In this document: positions 16,989 to 28,261 of the stretch, piece after piece
Position numbering within the stretch: the first letter of the stretch is position 1
How the letters are laid out: every line of letters starts with the position of its first letter
Source: Aurantibacter crassamenti
GTDB lineage: Bacteria > Bacteroidota > Bacteroidia > Flavobacteriales > Flavobacteriaceae
Length of the DNA: 64,000 nucleotides
Direction of reading: 5' to 3'
Assembly: GCF_016811105.1 (NCBI RefSeq)
Contig: NZ_JAFBGM010000002.1
Location: 1,054,001 to 1,118,000, forward strand
Notes under the pieces: generated by a model
What the model saw: the letters and a program-made list of their open reading frames with translations, nothing else
Databases searched by the model: none
Told to the model about the DNA's origin: nothing
Position numbers and translations under genes: made by a program

Positions 16989-17037
16989 TAAATTAAATCA
17001 GCTCTGAATTGATTTTAATAACTTAAAAACTATTGCT

Positions 17038-18573
17038 ATGAAAAAGATTGTTTTTCTAAAAAGTATTTATCTCTTTACATTTTTATTTTTGATTTTATCA
17101 TCATGCAATAACAGTGACGACGACGAAGTCATTTTAACTATGGATGATAAGAATATAGTTGAAACTGCACAGGATACTGAAGTTCTATCGAGTCTGGTTG
17201 CCGCCTTATTAAAAGCTGATGAAAATGAAGGCACTGACTTAGTTGGTACCTTAAGTAGTCAGGGACCCTTTACCGTATTTGCTCCTACAAATGAAGCATT
17301 TACTAACTTACTAAGTAGCTTAGACGGTTATGATTCATTAGAAGATTTTGATACTGTAGAAAAAAGAGAATTACTAACTACTATTTTAACGTACCATGTT
17401 GTCTCAGGTGTTAGTGCAAAATCTACTGATCTCAGCGATGGCCAAATAATAGGCACTGTACAGGGCGAAAACTTAAACATTATTTTAGATGGTGGTGTAT
17501 ATATTTCGGATGCCACCGATGCTAACGCTCAAGTAACTAGTGCCGATATCGAAACTAGTAATGGTGTAGTACACGTTATAAATAAAGTGCTAATTCCACA
17601 AGCAGTTTTAGATGCGTTAGAAGTTGAAACAGAGCTCGACAACATTGTTGAAATTGCTGTGGCTACTGACGATTTAAGTCTTTTGGTAGGGGCATTACAA
17701 CAAGCCAATGCAGGTTTGGTTGATGTTTTAAGCGGAACAGGTCCATTTACGGTATTTGCACCTACGAACGCAGCATTTGCTGATTTACTTGATTCATTAG
17801 GTGATGAGTACAATAGTCTAGCGGATTTTGATACCGAGGAGGAAAAAGCCTTATTAGTTAAAATATTAACCTATCACGTTGTTGGAAATGTTGCAGCCTT
17901 TTCTACAGACCTTTCAGCGGGACAAATGATAGAAACAGTACAAGGTGAAGAAATTACTATTAACCTTGAAGGCGGAGTTTTTATAGAAGATGCTACCGAT
18001 ATGAAGGCTGCCGTAATAACTGCTGATGTAGAAGCCATTAATGGTGTAGTACATGTAATTGATAAGGTACTTTTACCTCAAGAAGTTGTTGATGCCTTGA
18101 AACCAAATATTGTAAATCTCGCGCAAAGCGTGGATGATTTAAGCGTATTAGTTGAGGCATTAATTCAAGCTGATGCTGGTTTGGTTGATGTTTTAAGTGG
18201 AACGGGACCTTTTACTGTTTTTGCTCCTACCAACGCTGCCTTCGCAGCATTGCTTGAAACATTAGGTAATGAATATAATAGCTTGGCAGATTTTGACACA
18301 GAAGATGAAAAAGCATTGTTGGCTAAAATACTAACATATCATGTGGTTTCTGGTGCAAAAGTGTTGGCAAGTGACTTAACTGATGGTCAAGCAATAGAAA
18401 CCGTTCAAAGTGAAGTTATAACTATTTCCATTCATGATGGAGTATTTGTAGGGGACGCAACGGATGACAACGCTACTGTAACAACAGCAGACGTAGAAGC
18501 CAGTAATGGTGTTGTACATGTTATAAACAAAGTTTTATTACCACAGGCAGTACTGGACGATTTAAATCACTAA
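17038..18573 (+). CDS. Lipoprotein with three fasciclin (FAS1) domains
   Basis: The 511-residue protein has a lipoprotein signal with the lipid Cys at residue 23 (LILSSC). An acidic linker is followed by three FAS1 adhesion domains at about 38-190, 203-345 and 357-505. Each has the H1 motif GPFTVFAPTNxAF and an H2 motif such as NGVVHVINKVLLPQ. Domains 2 and 3 are close copies even at DNA level (compare 17710 onward with 18176 onward), which points to recent internal duplication. FAS1 proteins mediate cell-surface or matrix adhesion. The gene stands alone between two long hairpins and a strong terminator. Confidence 0.95.
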   Translation: MKKIVFLKSIYLFTFLFLILSSCNNSDDDEVILTMDDKNIVETAQDTEVLSSLVAALLKADENEGTDLVGTLSSQGPFTVFAPTNEAFTNLLSSLDGYDSLEDFDTVEKRELLTTILTYHVVSGVSAKSTDLSDGQIIGTVQGENLNIILDGGVYISDATDANAQVTSADIETSNGVVHVINKVLIPQAVLDALEVETELDNIVEIAVATDDLSLLVGALQQANAGLVDVLSGTGPFTVFAPTNAAFADLLDSLGDEYNSLADFDTEEEKALLVKILTYHVVGNVAAFSTDLSAGQMIETVQGEEITINLEGGVFIEDATDMKAAVITADVEAINGVVHVIDKVLLPQEVVDALKPNIVNLAQSVDDLSVLVEALIQADAGLVDVLSGTGPFTVFAPTNAAFAALLETLGNEYNSLADFDTEDEKALLAKILTYHVVSGAKVLASDLTDGQAIETVQSEVITISIHDGVFVGDATDDNATVTTADVEASNGVVHVINKVLLPQAVLDDLNH

Positions 18574-18806
18574 TTAAATTATTACAGTAGTGTTTGGCAA
18601 ACTTCCTTGTACTTGTTCCCCGACGGTACTTGGAAGTTTCGTTATTTAAATAAGTGAACTAAATAACAATAACACGATTATTAAAACATCATTTTAACAT
18701 AGGTTAGCATACAAAAATGAAGGCTTTACAACTATTAATTTATCAAAGCTCTTATTAGTTGCATATTGTGGTCCCAAATCTTACCAAACATAACCAACTT
18801 AGTAAC

Positions 18807-18838
18807 AAAAAGCCCCGATAGAAATATCGGGGCTTTTT
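18807..18838. terminator. Bidirectional terminator between fasciclin gene and yidC
   Basis: Fourteen-base arms AAAAAGCCCCGATA and TATCGGGGCTTTTT (18825-18838) are perfect complements around a 4-base loop. T/A runs on both sides serve the converging fasciclin and yidC genes. The 233 bp before it hold no gene. Confidence 0.9.
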
Positions 18839-18859
18839 ATTTTTATTGCAATCCAGAGC

Positions 18860-20728
18860 TTATTTTTTACCTAATTTTTTCTGCTCCTCAGCCTGTTCCA
18901 TCATTTCACGCATCTTTTTCTGAAACTTATTTTCCTTTTTAGGCTTTTTCTTATTTTCTTGAATTTGGGCATGTATTTTATCGTTATCAATAATTACATT
19001 CTTGATAACCAGCATAATACCAATTGTAATCAAGTTAGAAATGAAATAATACAAACTTAAACCACTAGCATAGTTGTTGAAGAAAATCAACATCATAAAT
19101 GGCATTAAATACATAATAAACTTCATATTAGGCATACCCGGTTGCTGCGGCATATTTTGTCCTGTAGTCATCATCATATAAAAGAATATTGCAATAGATG
19201 CCAAAATCGGGAATAAACTCATGTGATTACCATAAAATGTAGAAATCACAGGAATATGTGTCGTCCATTCAAAAATGGCATCGTAAGACGAAAGATCATC
19301 TGCCCATAAGAAGGATTTTTGTCGTAATGCAAAAGATGTTGGGAAAAACATGAACAACGCATAAAAAATTGGCATTTGCAATAAAGCTGGCACACAACCA
19401 CTCATTGGACTCACGCCAGCTTTTCCATAAAGCTTCATGGTTTCTTGCTGCTTTTTCATCGCATTATCCTTATATTTTTCGCTAAGTTCTGTAATCTCAG
19501 GTTTTAGAACTTTCATCTTAGCCTGTGATAAATAAGATTTATACGTAACTGGTGACATGGCTAAACGCACTATTATTGTCATCAATATTATTGCAATACC
19601 AGCAGGTAAAAAGTTACTTAAAAAAGTATAAAACGGTGTAAATACATAGCGGTTTATCCATCCAAAGATTCCCCATCCCCAATAAATAGTATCTTCTAAC
19701 TCATACTGATCATATTTTTTTAATTCAGTAATATCGGTTGGTCCATAGTACCAATTTAAATTTTCAGAAATCTCACCCCCTTCTAATGCTAATGGAATAG
19801 AAGCATTAAAATCCTTAGTAAATTTCACATCTTTGCTTTCTTCTTCCACCAAATTAGTCGTACTAATATTAGCAGTCTTAAAATTTTTCTTTGTTGCTAA
19901 AATTGAAGTGAAAAAATGTTGTTTTAATGAAAGCCATTTCACATCTTCTTCAATATCATCGTCATCACCATTTGCAGACAAGTAATCTATTTTACCATCC
20001 TCATAGTTATACATCATTTCCGTATAACGGTTTTCATATTTAACACTTTTACTATGTCGAATACCTTTTAAAAACCATTCTAGATTAATGGGTTTATCAC
20101 CTTTAATTACCCCATTTAATCCTTGTGAACGCAATGTAAAATCCACCATATATTCATCGGGCTTCATTTCATATCGATATTCTAAAAATTCATTAGGGGC
20201 AATTTTGGCCTTCATTGATAACACTTGGTTATCACCGTTTTTTGATAAACTTGGTTCGAAATAAAGATCATTAGTATTTAATGTTCTGTTATCAGAAGTT
20301 GAAAAAGTTAATCCGAATGAAGCATTACCATCTTTAATTAAATAAACTGGTACAGAATCATACGTATTGAATTGCATCATTTTTGCTTCAACAATCTGAC
20401 CACCTTTATTACTTATAATCAATTGAAGAATACCATTCTCTAAAGTAGTGTTACCATCAGAAGGCTTTGTAAAACCAAAAGCACCAAGTGAATTCTGATA
20501 ATTCGCTACCGCGGTCGAATCTTGTAGATTAACAACTGGAACTGTAACTGGTGTTGAATTTTGTGTTCTTTGTTCGGTAGTATTTTGTGACTCAACCTGT
20601 TCTTGCTTTACCTTTTCGGCCTCTAATTCTTCTGGTGTTGGCCTATTTTGGTAGAACATAAAAATAAGTATCCCAAAAATGAGCACAAAACCAATGATTG
20701 AATTTATGTCAAGTTTCTTTTCTTCCAT
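18860..20728 (-). CDS. yidC: Membrane protein insertase YidC
   Basis: The protein inserts and folds inner-membrane proteins with or without the Sec translocon. The 622 residues match the long Bacteroidota form. They comprise an N-terminal membrane anchor (IIGFVLIFGILIFMFY), a periplasmic beta-sandwich to about residue 350, and the conserved core with the cytosolic loop YLSQAKMKVLKPEITEL and the Pro-rich PMFYALF-type hydrophobic helices. A Lys-rich C-terminal tail ends the protein. It is transcribed after pyrG with a 77-bp gap; this pyrG-yidC pair is common in Flavobacteriaceae. Confidence 0.97.
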   Translation of the reverse strand: MEEKKLDINSIIGFVLIFGILIFMFYQNRPTPEELEAEKVKQEQVESQNTTEQRTQNSTPVTVPVVNLQDSTAVANYQNSLGAFGFTKPSDGNTTLENGILQLIISNKGGQIVEAKMMQFNTYDSVPVYLIKDGNASFGLTFSTSDNRTLNTNDLYFEPSLSKNGDNQVLSMKAKIAPNEFLEYRYEMKPDEYMVDFTLRSQGLNGVIKGDKPINLEWFLKGIRHSKSVKYENRYTEMMYNYEDGKIDYLSANGDDDDIEEDVKWLSLKQHFFTSILATKKNFKTANISTTNLVEEESKDVKFTKDFNASIPLALEGGEISENLNWYYGPTDITELKKYDQYELEDTIYWGWGIFGWINRYVFTPFYTFLSNFLPAGIAIILMTIIVRLAMSPVTYKSYLSQAKMKVLKPEITELSEKYKDNAMKKQQETMKLYGKAGVSPMSGCVPALLQMPIFYALFMFFPTSFALRQKSFLWADDLSSYDAIFEWTTHIPVISTFYGNHMSLFPILASIAIFFYMMMTTGQNMPQQPGMPNMKFIMYLMPFMMLIFFNNYASGLSLYYFISNLITIGIMLVIKNVIIDNDKIHAQIQENKKKPKKENKFQKKMREMMEQAEEQKKLGKK

Positions 20729-20805
20729 CTAAAATTTTGATTCACCAAACGGATGGGTTTGGCTGGTTTTGGTTTAAAGAGCAAATATATGCCCAAATGC
20801 GCATT

Positions 20806-22497
<1,692 letters not shown>

Positions 22498-22737
22498 TTA
22501 TTCTTTAGGAAAATCTTTTTGAATTCTATAAATTATTGACTCTAGACCATTAACTTTGATTTCATACATACTTTCTAATAATGTTCCTAGTTTACCTGTA
22601 GGAAATCCTTTTTGTTTGAACCAAACATAATAAGGTTCAGGAATATCAACCAATAATCGCCCTTTAAACTTACCGAATGGCATTCGATAATGTGCTAATT
22701 CTATAAGTTTCTTAGCATCTGGTTTTACATTCATCAA
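22498..22737 (-). CDS. DUF3820 family small protein
   Basis: The 79-residue protein has the DUF3820 signature MPFGKFKGRLLVDIPEPYYV, with W and F residues shortly after (WFKQKGFPTGKLG). It has no signal peptide or membrane segment. Related proteins resemble a putative quorum-sensing-regulated or exonuclease-accessory fold, but the function is not established. It lies 54 bp upstream of pyrG on the same strand and may be the first gene of a pyrG-yidC unit. Confidence 0.85.
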   Translation of the reverse strand: MMNVKPDAKKLIELAHYRMPFGKFKGRLLVDIPEPYYVWFKQKGFPTGKLGTLLESMYEIKVNGLESIIYRIQKDFPKE

Positions 22738-22860
22738 CTTCTATAATTTCCCAATTTATAATTCATAAAAATAAGTCTATTTATGTTTGTAACAATTTAT
22801 TGATTTAACAGAGCTATACATTCCGTATATTGCTATTAACTAATTGAACCGAATTCAAAA

Positions 22861-23730
22861 ATGAAAAGAAGAAATTTTATAGGCACCTCAGCGGCGGCAT
22901 CTGTTGGTATTTTAGCAAGTACATCTGCTACTGCAATGTCTTCAAATGAAAACAGCCCAAAAGAACTTAAAGGGAATATTAATCATAGTGCTTGTAGATG
23001 GTGTTATAGTAAAATACCACTTGAGGAATTATTACAACATTTTAATAGACTTGGCATAAAAGCACTAGACCTTACCGGACCTGAAGACTGGCCTTTAATG
23101 AAAAAATACGGCATTGATGCTTCTATGTGTTGGGGTGCTGGCAAAGGTATTTTAGAAGGATGGAACGACCCCAAACTTCATGCTGAATTAATTGCTGATT
23201 ATGAACAAATGATACCGAAAGTAGCTGAAGCTGGTTATAAAAACCTCATCTGCTTTAGCGGAAATAGAAATGGAATGGATGACCAGGTAGGTCTAAAAAA
23301 CTGTGCAAAAGGTTTAAAAAAACTTATGCCAATTGCAGAAAAACATGGAGTTATTATACAAATGGAACTCCTTAATTCTAAAGTTGACCATAAAGATTAT
23401 ATGTGTGATACCTCAGCATGGGGTGTTGAACTATGCAAAGAAATAGGCTCTGACAACTTTAAGCTATTATATGATATTTACCACATGCAAATTATGGAAG
23501 GTGATATTATTCGCAACATTCAAGATTATCATCAATATTTTGGTCACTACCATACTGGTGGCAACCCAGGGCGACATGAAATCAATGATACACAAGAGCT
23601 TTATTATCCTGCAATAATGAAAGCGATTCTCGCTACAGGTTACACAGGTTATGTTGCTCAAGAGTTTGTACCAACTTGGAAAAACCCAATAGCCGCTTTA
23701 GAAGAAGGTGTTACTATTTGTGACGTATAG
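22861..23730 (+). CDS. Tat-exported TIM-barrel isomerase-like protein
   Basis: The 289 residues start with a twin-arginine signal (MKRRNFIGTSAAASVGIL). A xylose-isomerase-like AP-endonuclease-2 barrel follows, with the metal-binding Glu region QMELLN, the KLLYDIYHMQIMEGD strand and the closing GYTGYVAQEFVPTW. The general pattern is that of hydroxypyruvate-isomerase or sugar epimerase proteins of the IolE/Hyi kind. Export of such an enzyme is frequent in Bacteroidota sugar gene sets. Gaps flank it on both sides. A TATGTTTG box at 22792-22799 lies upstream but lacks a -33 partner. The substrate cannot be told from sequence. Confidence 0.82.
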   Translation: MKRRNFIGTSAAASVGILASTSATAMSSNENSPKELKGNINHSACRWCYSKIPLEELLQHFNRLGIKALDLTGPEDWPLMKKYGIDASMCWGAGKGILEGWNDPKLHAELIADYEQMIPKVAEAGYKNLICFSGNRNGMDDQVGLKNCAKGLKKLMPIAEKHGVIIQMELLNSKVDHKDYMCDTSAWGVELCKEIGSDNFKLLYDIYHMQIMEGDIIRNIQDYHQYFGHYHTGGNPGRHEINDTQELYYPAIMKAILATGYTGYVAQEFVPTWKNPIAALEEGVTICDV

Positions 23731-23867
23731 AATTTTAAACTTCTATAAATAAGAATAATACATCGTAAATAATTATGCTAAACTTTTAAATGCATTACTG
23801 TTTACGATGTAAATTCACAATATTTCAATATGTTTTTTGTTATAGCTTGGTATAAAAACCAACCAAC

Positions 23868-24128
23868 ATGAAAACTAAATTAGTAAAATTCACACTTATT
23901 TTTACCGTAGCGGTATTACTCTCTAGTTGCGTTAAGAAAGCATTAGACCCATTTAACAGTGTTAAATGTCTAGAAAGTTATGCTTCGCTAGCAAATGAAG
24001 ATTCGGATGATGAATGTGCAATTCAAATTGAAAACATTGATGCCATATTAAGCAACTGTTCAGCCTATTTGTCAGATTCTGATAAAGATGATTTAAGAGA
24101 ACTTAGAGCTACATGTCAAGGCAACTAA
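23868..24128 (+). CDS. Small cysteine-rich lipoprotein, paralogue of 27999-28253
   Basis: This 86-residue product has a lipoprotein signal ending LLSSC. The mature part keeps four further Cys, in VKC, DEC, SNC and ATC contexts, with Asp/Glu between them. The same five-Cys layout and phrases (SDDEC, LSDS) occur in the product at 27999-28253 (DSDSC, LSDES), so the two are paralogues. I do not recognise a named family; the even cysteine spacing suggests a small disulfide-stabilised helical module. The gene converges with the LytTR regulator and the pair shares the terminator at 24172. Confidence 0.75.
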   Translation: MKTKLVKFTLIFTVAVLLSSCVKKALDPFNSVKCLESYASLANEDSDDECAIQIENIDAILSNCSAYLSDSDKDDLRELRATCQGN

Positions 24129-24171
24129 TTATTTGATTTTCTAAAAAATCTATTTTAACCTAAAGAGCAGC

Positions 24172-24213
24172 AATTACGAATTGAAATGCTAAGCATTCAA
24201 TTCGTAATTTTCT
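24172..24213. terminator. Shared terminator overlapping the LytTR stop
   Basis: Arms at 24172-24190 (AATTACGAATTGA core) and 24191-24209 pair with a single bulged A and no spacer, with TTTT/TTT beyond. It ends the small lipoprotein gene on plus. The minus-strand stop codon of the LytTR gene (24197-24199) lies inside the right arm. Confidence 0.7.
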
Positions 24214-24943
24214 TTAGAAATTCTTCTTTTCTACGCATAGCAACCTCAACGGTAGCACCATCTTTCATAAGCAAATAACCACCTTTGCCTTTTATGTATT
24301 TATCTACATAAGAAAGGTTTATATAATGTGATTTGTGTACTCTAAAAAAATCATTACTTCCCAATAATTCTTCCAAGAATTTAAGCGTTTTTGTAGCCGT
24401 GAATTTTTTTCCTGTACTCAAAAAAATATGGGTATAGCTAGCATCTGATTGGCATCGAACAATTTCATTTGTATTAATAAATTTCAATCCATCTAATGCG
24501 GGAATTGCAACTTTTTTAGCACGATTCAAATTATTCTCAAAATTGTGAAAGAGTACTTCAAGTTTTTTCGAAGTATCCTTTAACCCCACTGTTTTTTCTA
24601 TTTTCTCAATCGCACGCTCAAATTCAACACTATCAATAGGTTTTAAGAGATAATCTAGTGCAGAGAATCGAAACGCTTCTACAGCATAAGAATCGTAAGC
24701 CGTTGTAAACACAACTTCAAAATCTACTTTAGATAGCTTTGCTAAAAGATCAAAACCAGTTTGATTTTGCAAATGAACATCTAAGAAAACCACATCAGGA
24801 TTAATAGCTTCAATTTCTTTAATTGCTGAATCAACTGAATTGCAACAAGCCAACAGGTTAATTGTTTCAGAATAATCACTTAGAAGTTTCACCACACGAT
24901 CAATGCAATGTTGTTCATCATCTACAATAATAGCTTTAAGCAT
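24197..24943 (-). CDS. LytTR-family response regulator
   Basis: The 248 residues consist of a receiver domain and a LytTR DNA-binding domain. The receiver has D8/D9, phospho-acceptor D55 in VVFLDVHL, T80/T81, and K101 in YLLKP. The LytTR domain (about 140-245) has the typical KSHYINLSYVDKYIKGKGGYL and a C-terminal basic segment. Its gene lies 10 bp downstream of the histidine kinase gene, so the two form a two-component operon. The shared terminator overlaps the stop. The DNA target is unknown; the flanking paralogous lipoprotein genes are candidates. Confidence 0.95.
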   Translation of the reverse strand: MLKAIIVDDEQHCIDRVVKLLSDYSETINLLACCNSVDSAIKEIEAINPDVVFLDVHLQNQTGFDLLAKLSKVDFEVVFTTAYDSYAVEAFRFSALDYLLKPIDSVEFERAIEKIEKTVGLKDTSKKLEVLFHNFENNLNRAKKVAIPALDGLKFINTNEIVRCQSDASYTHIFLSTGKKFTATKTLKFLEELLGSNDFFRVHKSHYINLSYVDKYIKGKGGYLLMKDGATVEVAMRRKEEFLKKITN

Positions 24944-24953
24944 AAATAATTTA

Positions 24954-27035
24954 TTAAAATCGGAGTTCTAAGGGTAGTTTTAACTCAACTCGAAGACCTT
25001 CTTCTTTATCGAACATTTCAATACTACCTTTTATCTGCTTCAAACGCCCCATAATTTCTAATCTACTTGCTGTGATATTAATGCCCATTGAGGTCTTTCC
25101 AACCTGCCCATTCAATTCTTTTTTTCTTCCGACACCATCATCATCAACGCTACAAACAACTAATTTATTTTCCTTCTTTATATGAATAGTGATACTACCT
25201 GAACCATTTTTTTTGTCAATACCATGCCAAATACTATTTTCAATAAAAGGTTGCAACAGCATTGGTGGCACCAAAGTGTTTTCAGCGTCAATAGTAGAAT
25301 CAACTGAAATAGTATGCAAAAGTTTATTCTTCAAGCGTAATGCTTCAATCTCAATATACAAGTGCATAAGTTCAAGATCTTCTTCAAGTGTAATAAGTTT
25401 TTTTTCTGAATTCTCAAGAATTGAACGTGTCAATCGAGCAAATTTAATTAGATACTCATTTGCTGATTCTACATTGTTTTTAGCCATGTAATCACCAATT
25501 GAGTTTAAAGAATTAAATATAAAATGTGGGTTCATTTGAGAGCGCAAAGCCTTCAATTCGGTCTCAGCTACTTTACTATTAAAATCGGCTAGCTTTTTAT
25601 CTGTAATCGCTTCGCTTCTTTTCTTATACAGTAAAAAAACAATTGCCAATGCTATTAAAAAACCAATGGCTCCAATAATAGTAGCTCTATTGATAAAACG
25701 CTGTTGCGAAATTGCTGCTTCAGAAAGTGCTTGTTCCTTTTCGAATTGCGATTGTAAGAGGGCTTTTTCACCTTCGTATTCATATTTAGATTCTAACCGA
25801 GCAATTTCTTCCTTTTTATCTACCGAACTAAAACTATCTTTTAAAGCAACTGCCTGTGTTCTGTTAACATATGCGGATTGATAGTCACCGATTATAGATT
25901 GTATAAATGCAATATTTTCTAATGCTTCAAACTGTAGATTTAGACTTTTCGCCTCCTCCGCATAGGATAAAGAAGTTTGATAATTTTGAACTGCATATTT
26001 TAAATTTTTATTTCGTGAAGAATCGTTTGCTAAGTTTAAATAACATTTACCAAGATTTTGATGTACTATAGCCAAATTATTGGCGTTTTTTAGCTTTTCA
26101 TAAATTAGTTTAGTTTGCTCAAAATATGAAATAGCCTCTTGATATGATTCCATATCAATAAGGGCAATACCAGTATTCGTCATTGCACTGGCCATACCTC
26201 TTTCATCGCCATTGTTCTTCATGATATCATAACCCTTTTGGTAATACACCAACGCTTCTTTTGGCTGTCCACTAGAAGTCTCTATACGCCCTAAATTCAT
26301 CAAACTGTTTGCCACACCCTGCTGAAAATCTACCTTCTTAAAAAGCTGCAATGCATTTTCTTGATATTCTCGAGCAAGATTAAATTTTTCTAATCGTGCA
26401 TAAAGTAATCCTAAATTAGAATGAATACTCGCATATTGTAAATCACCTCTTAAGTTTAAATCTTCATAAATTAATTTAGCTTCCAAATAGCTTTCAATAG
26501 CTTGAGGGTATTGTGAAAGATACATATGGTTAACACCAATACTGTTTAACATTTTAGCCATTAAAAAGCTATCTTTTTCAACTTTGAAAACCTCATAAGC
26601 TCTAATGTTATTATCATTAGCCCTATTATAATCAGATTCGTTAAAGTAAACCAAACCCTTATTGTAAATCAGACGAGCAGCACCTTTTTTATCATTATTT
26701 TTCTGTCTGATATTTAGTGCTAAATCATACATTAATAATGCTAATGAATCTTCACCCACGGCACTATGGTTATGCCCTTTATTAGCGTAAGCTGAAGCGA
26801 GAATTAAAGGAGTTTTGAGTTTTTTCCCTAACAGAATGGCCTCTTCACCAATTTGAATACCTTTTATGGGGTCAATAGAGTAATAAGTATAAACCAACTC
26901 ATTCAAAGTTTTTAGGCGAAGTGTATCTGAAGTTGTTTGACTACTAAGAACTTGGTTTAAAGAATCAATTTTTTGTTGTTGTGCTAAACCATTACTCGAG
27001 ATTAAACACACTATAATAATAAAGAAAAACCTCAT
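24954..27035 (-). CDS. TPR histidine kinase (His_kinase family, LytS-like)
   Basis: The protein has 693 residues: a signal peptide, about eight TPR repeats from 35 to 400, a membrane helix near 450-468 (ATIIGAIGFLIALAIVFLLY) and a coiled linker. It then has a His_kinase domain whose H-box reads LRSQMNPHFIFNSLNSIGDY near 500-515, and an HATPase_c domain with PPMLLQPFIENSIWHGI. This type of kinase senses through the TPR region and phosphorylates the downstream LytTR regulator. The gene is divergent from the surface operon at 27318, with 282 bp between. Family assignment is secure; the signal is not known. Confidence 0.94.
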   Translation of the reverse strand: MRFFFIIIVCLISSNGLAQQQKIDSLNQVLSSQTTSDTLRLKTLNELVYTYYSIDPIKGIQIGEEAILLGKKLKTPLILASAYANKGHNHSAVGEDSLALLMYDLALNIRQKNNDKKGAARLIYNKGLVYFNESDYNRANDNNIRAYEVFKVEKDSFLMAKMLNSIGVNHMYLSQYPQAIESYLEAKLIYEDLNLRGDLQYASIHSNLGLLYARLEKFNLAREYQENALQLFKKVDFQQGVANSLMNLGRIETSSGQPKEALVYYQKGYDIMKNNGDERGMASAMTNTGIALIDMESYQEAISYFEQTKLIYEKLKNANNLAIVHQNLGKCYLNLANDSSRNKNLKYAVQNYQTSLSYAEEAKSLNLQFEALENIAFIQSIIGDYQSAYVNRTQAVALKDSFSSVDKKEEIARLESKYEYEGEKALLQSQFEKEQALSEAAISQQRFINRATIIGAIGFLIALAIVFLLYKKRSEAITDKKLADFNSKVAETELKALRSQMNPHFIFNSLNSIGDYMAKNNVESANEYLIKFARLTRSILENSEKKLITLEEDLELMHLYIEIEALRLKNKLLHTISVDSTIDAENTLVPPMLLQPFIENSIWHGIDKKNGSGSITIHIKKENKLVVCSVDDDGVGRKKELNGQVGKTSMGINITASRLEIMGRLKQIKGSIEMFDKEEGLRVELKLPLELRF

Positions 27036-27317
27036 TTAAATAACTCAAATTAATCGGGGGATTTGTTTAGTAGTTAAAAATAAACCTTTCGCTAGAAAAC
27101 AACGCAAACAAAAATTACCAAATGTGTTGAATTACTGATGTTTTATATACAATTAGCCACAAAACTTAAAAAATTAAAATACGATTAAAGATTTTTTGAC
27201 AACGGTAAAAGCTGAAATGTCGGCTTTAAAAAAATAGCGATTCTAAATTAAAAACCTAGCACATATCTTGTATAGAACGATTGTTATGAATTACCAAACC
27301 GAGACCAAAAAATTTTT

Positions 27318-27959
27318 ATGAGACAGAAACATCTAAAATCAATTGCTTTAATTTTTCTATTTAGTATTTCTTTCTTAGTTATAAATAATTGCGGTAAAAG
27401 TACAATTGAGAATGCTCTAGAAGATATAGCTGATGCAGACGAGGATAACGAAGGTGAAAGCAACGAGGATACTGAAGAGCAAATTATACCCAGCTTTACA
27501 GCCCAAATAAATGATTCTGAATTTGAAGCCACCCTATTAATTTCTCAAAGTTTAACTGGAGCCAGAATTAGCAATCATTCTTTCGGTTATGCATTAGCTA
27601 TAACCGGGCAATATGTTGCTCAAGATTTAAAAAGTAGCAAACTAATATGGTTATTTGCTTACGGAACTGATTTTAACGAATTAAAAGCAGGCTCGGAGTT
27701 CAACAACGTAACCAGTATCATTTTACCACAATCCCCAGGGGCCTACGCTATTTACGGTGAAGACCCAAATAGTGATATTGAAGATGACAATTATGGCACA
27801 AGCACCGTAGAAGAAATTTCAATTAAAATTACTGGTATTGATAGAGAAAAGATGCTCATTTCAGGCGAATTTAATTTTATAGCTGTTAATGATGATACTT
27901 CTCAAAAATATAAGATTACCGAAGGTGTATTTACTGATTTAACCTACGAAATTCAATAA
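27318..27959 (+). CDS. Putative lipoprotein of unknown function
   Basis: The 213-residue protein has an N-terminal signal ending at LVINNC, then an acidic linker (DADEDNEGESNEDTEEQ). The beta-rich domain that follows (PSFTAQINDSEFEATLLIS) resembles DUF6252-type lipoproteins, though I am unsure of the family. It heads a plus-strand cluster with a five-Cys mini-lipoprotein (39 bp later), a Kelch/FN3 lipoprotein and a small barrel protein. The short spacing suggests one surface-protein operon, divergent from the LytTR kinase. No catalytic motif is visible. Confidence 0.65.
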   Translation: MRQKHLKSIALIFLFSISFLVINNCGKSTIENALEDIADADEDNEGESNEDTEEQIIPSFTAQINDSEFEATLLISQSLTGARISNHSFGYALAITGQYVAQDLKSSKLIWLFAYGTDFNELKAGSEFNNVTSIILPQSPGAYAIYGEDPNSDIEDDNYGTSTVEEISIKITGIDREKMLISGEFNFIAVNDDTSQKYKITEGVFTDLTYEIQ

Positions 27960-27998
27960 ACGTAATTCAATATTTTTCAACTAAAAACCGCCAATATT

Positions 27999-28253
27999 AT
28001 GAACAAAGTAAAAACCTTAGCTTCTATTACCTTATTATTTTTAATAGTTTCAAGTTGCGTAAAAGAGGTAAAAGAAACAATTGACAGCATAGAATGTGCT
28101 ACACTGCTAGGTAAATTAAGCCAGGACGACAGTGATAGCTGTGCAGAAGCACTTGCCGATATTGAAAAAATTGAGAGGCATTGTAGCGAGTTTCTCTCTG
28201 ACGAATCTAAAGAATTAATAGCCACGTTACGAGCAAACTGTACAGATAATTAA
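27999..28253 (+). CDS. Small cysteine-rich lipoprotein, paralogue of 23868-24128
   Basis: The 84-residue product has a lipoprotein signal ending VSSC and four more Cys in IEC, DSC, RHC and ANC contexts. Comparison with the product at 23868-24128 shows the same cysteine pattern, acidic DDSD/EDSDD segments, and a final LRA-Cys (TLRANC and LRATC) in both. The function is unknown. It starts 39 bp after the preceding lipoprotein gene and ends 8 bp before the Kelch gene, so it is translated inside the operon. No known domain is recognised. Confidence 0.75.
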   Translation: MNKVKTLASITLLFLIVSSCVKEVKETIDSIECATLLGKLSQDDSDSCAEALADIEKIERHCSEFLSDESKELIATLRANCTDN

Positions 28254-28261
28254 CCAATACA

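Noticed and set aside
22792-22799. TATGTTTG promoter box upstream of the TIM-barrel gene
   Set aside because: Matches TAnnTTTG but lacks a TTG element at the right distance and lies 62 bp from the ATG; kept only as a note.
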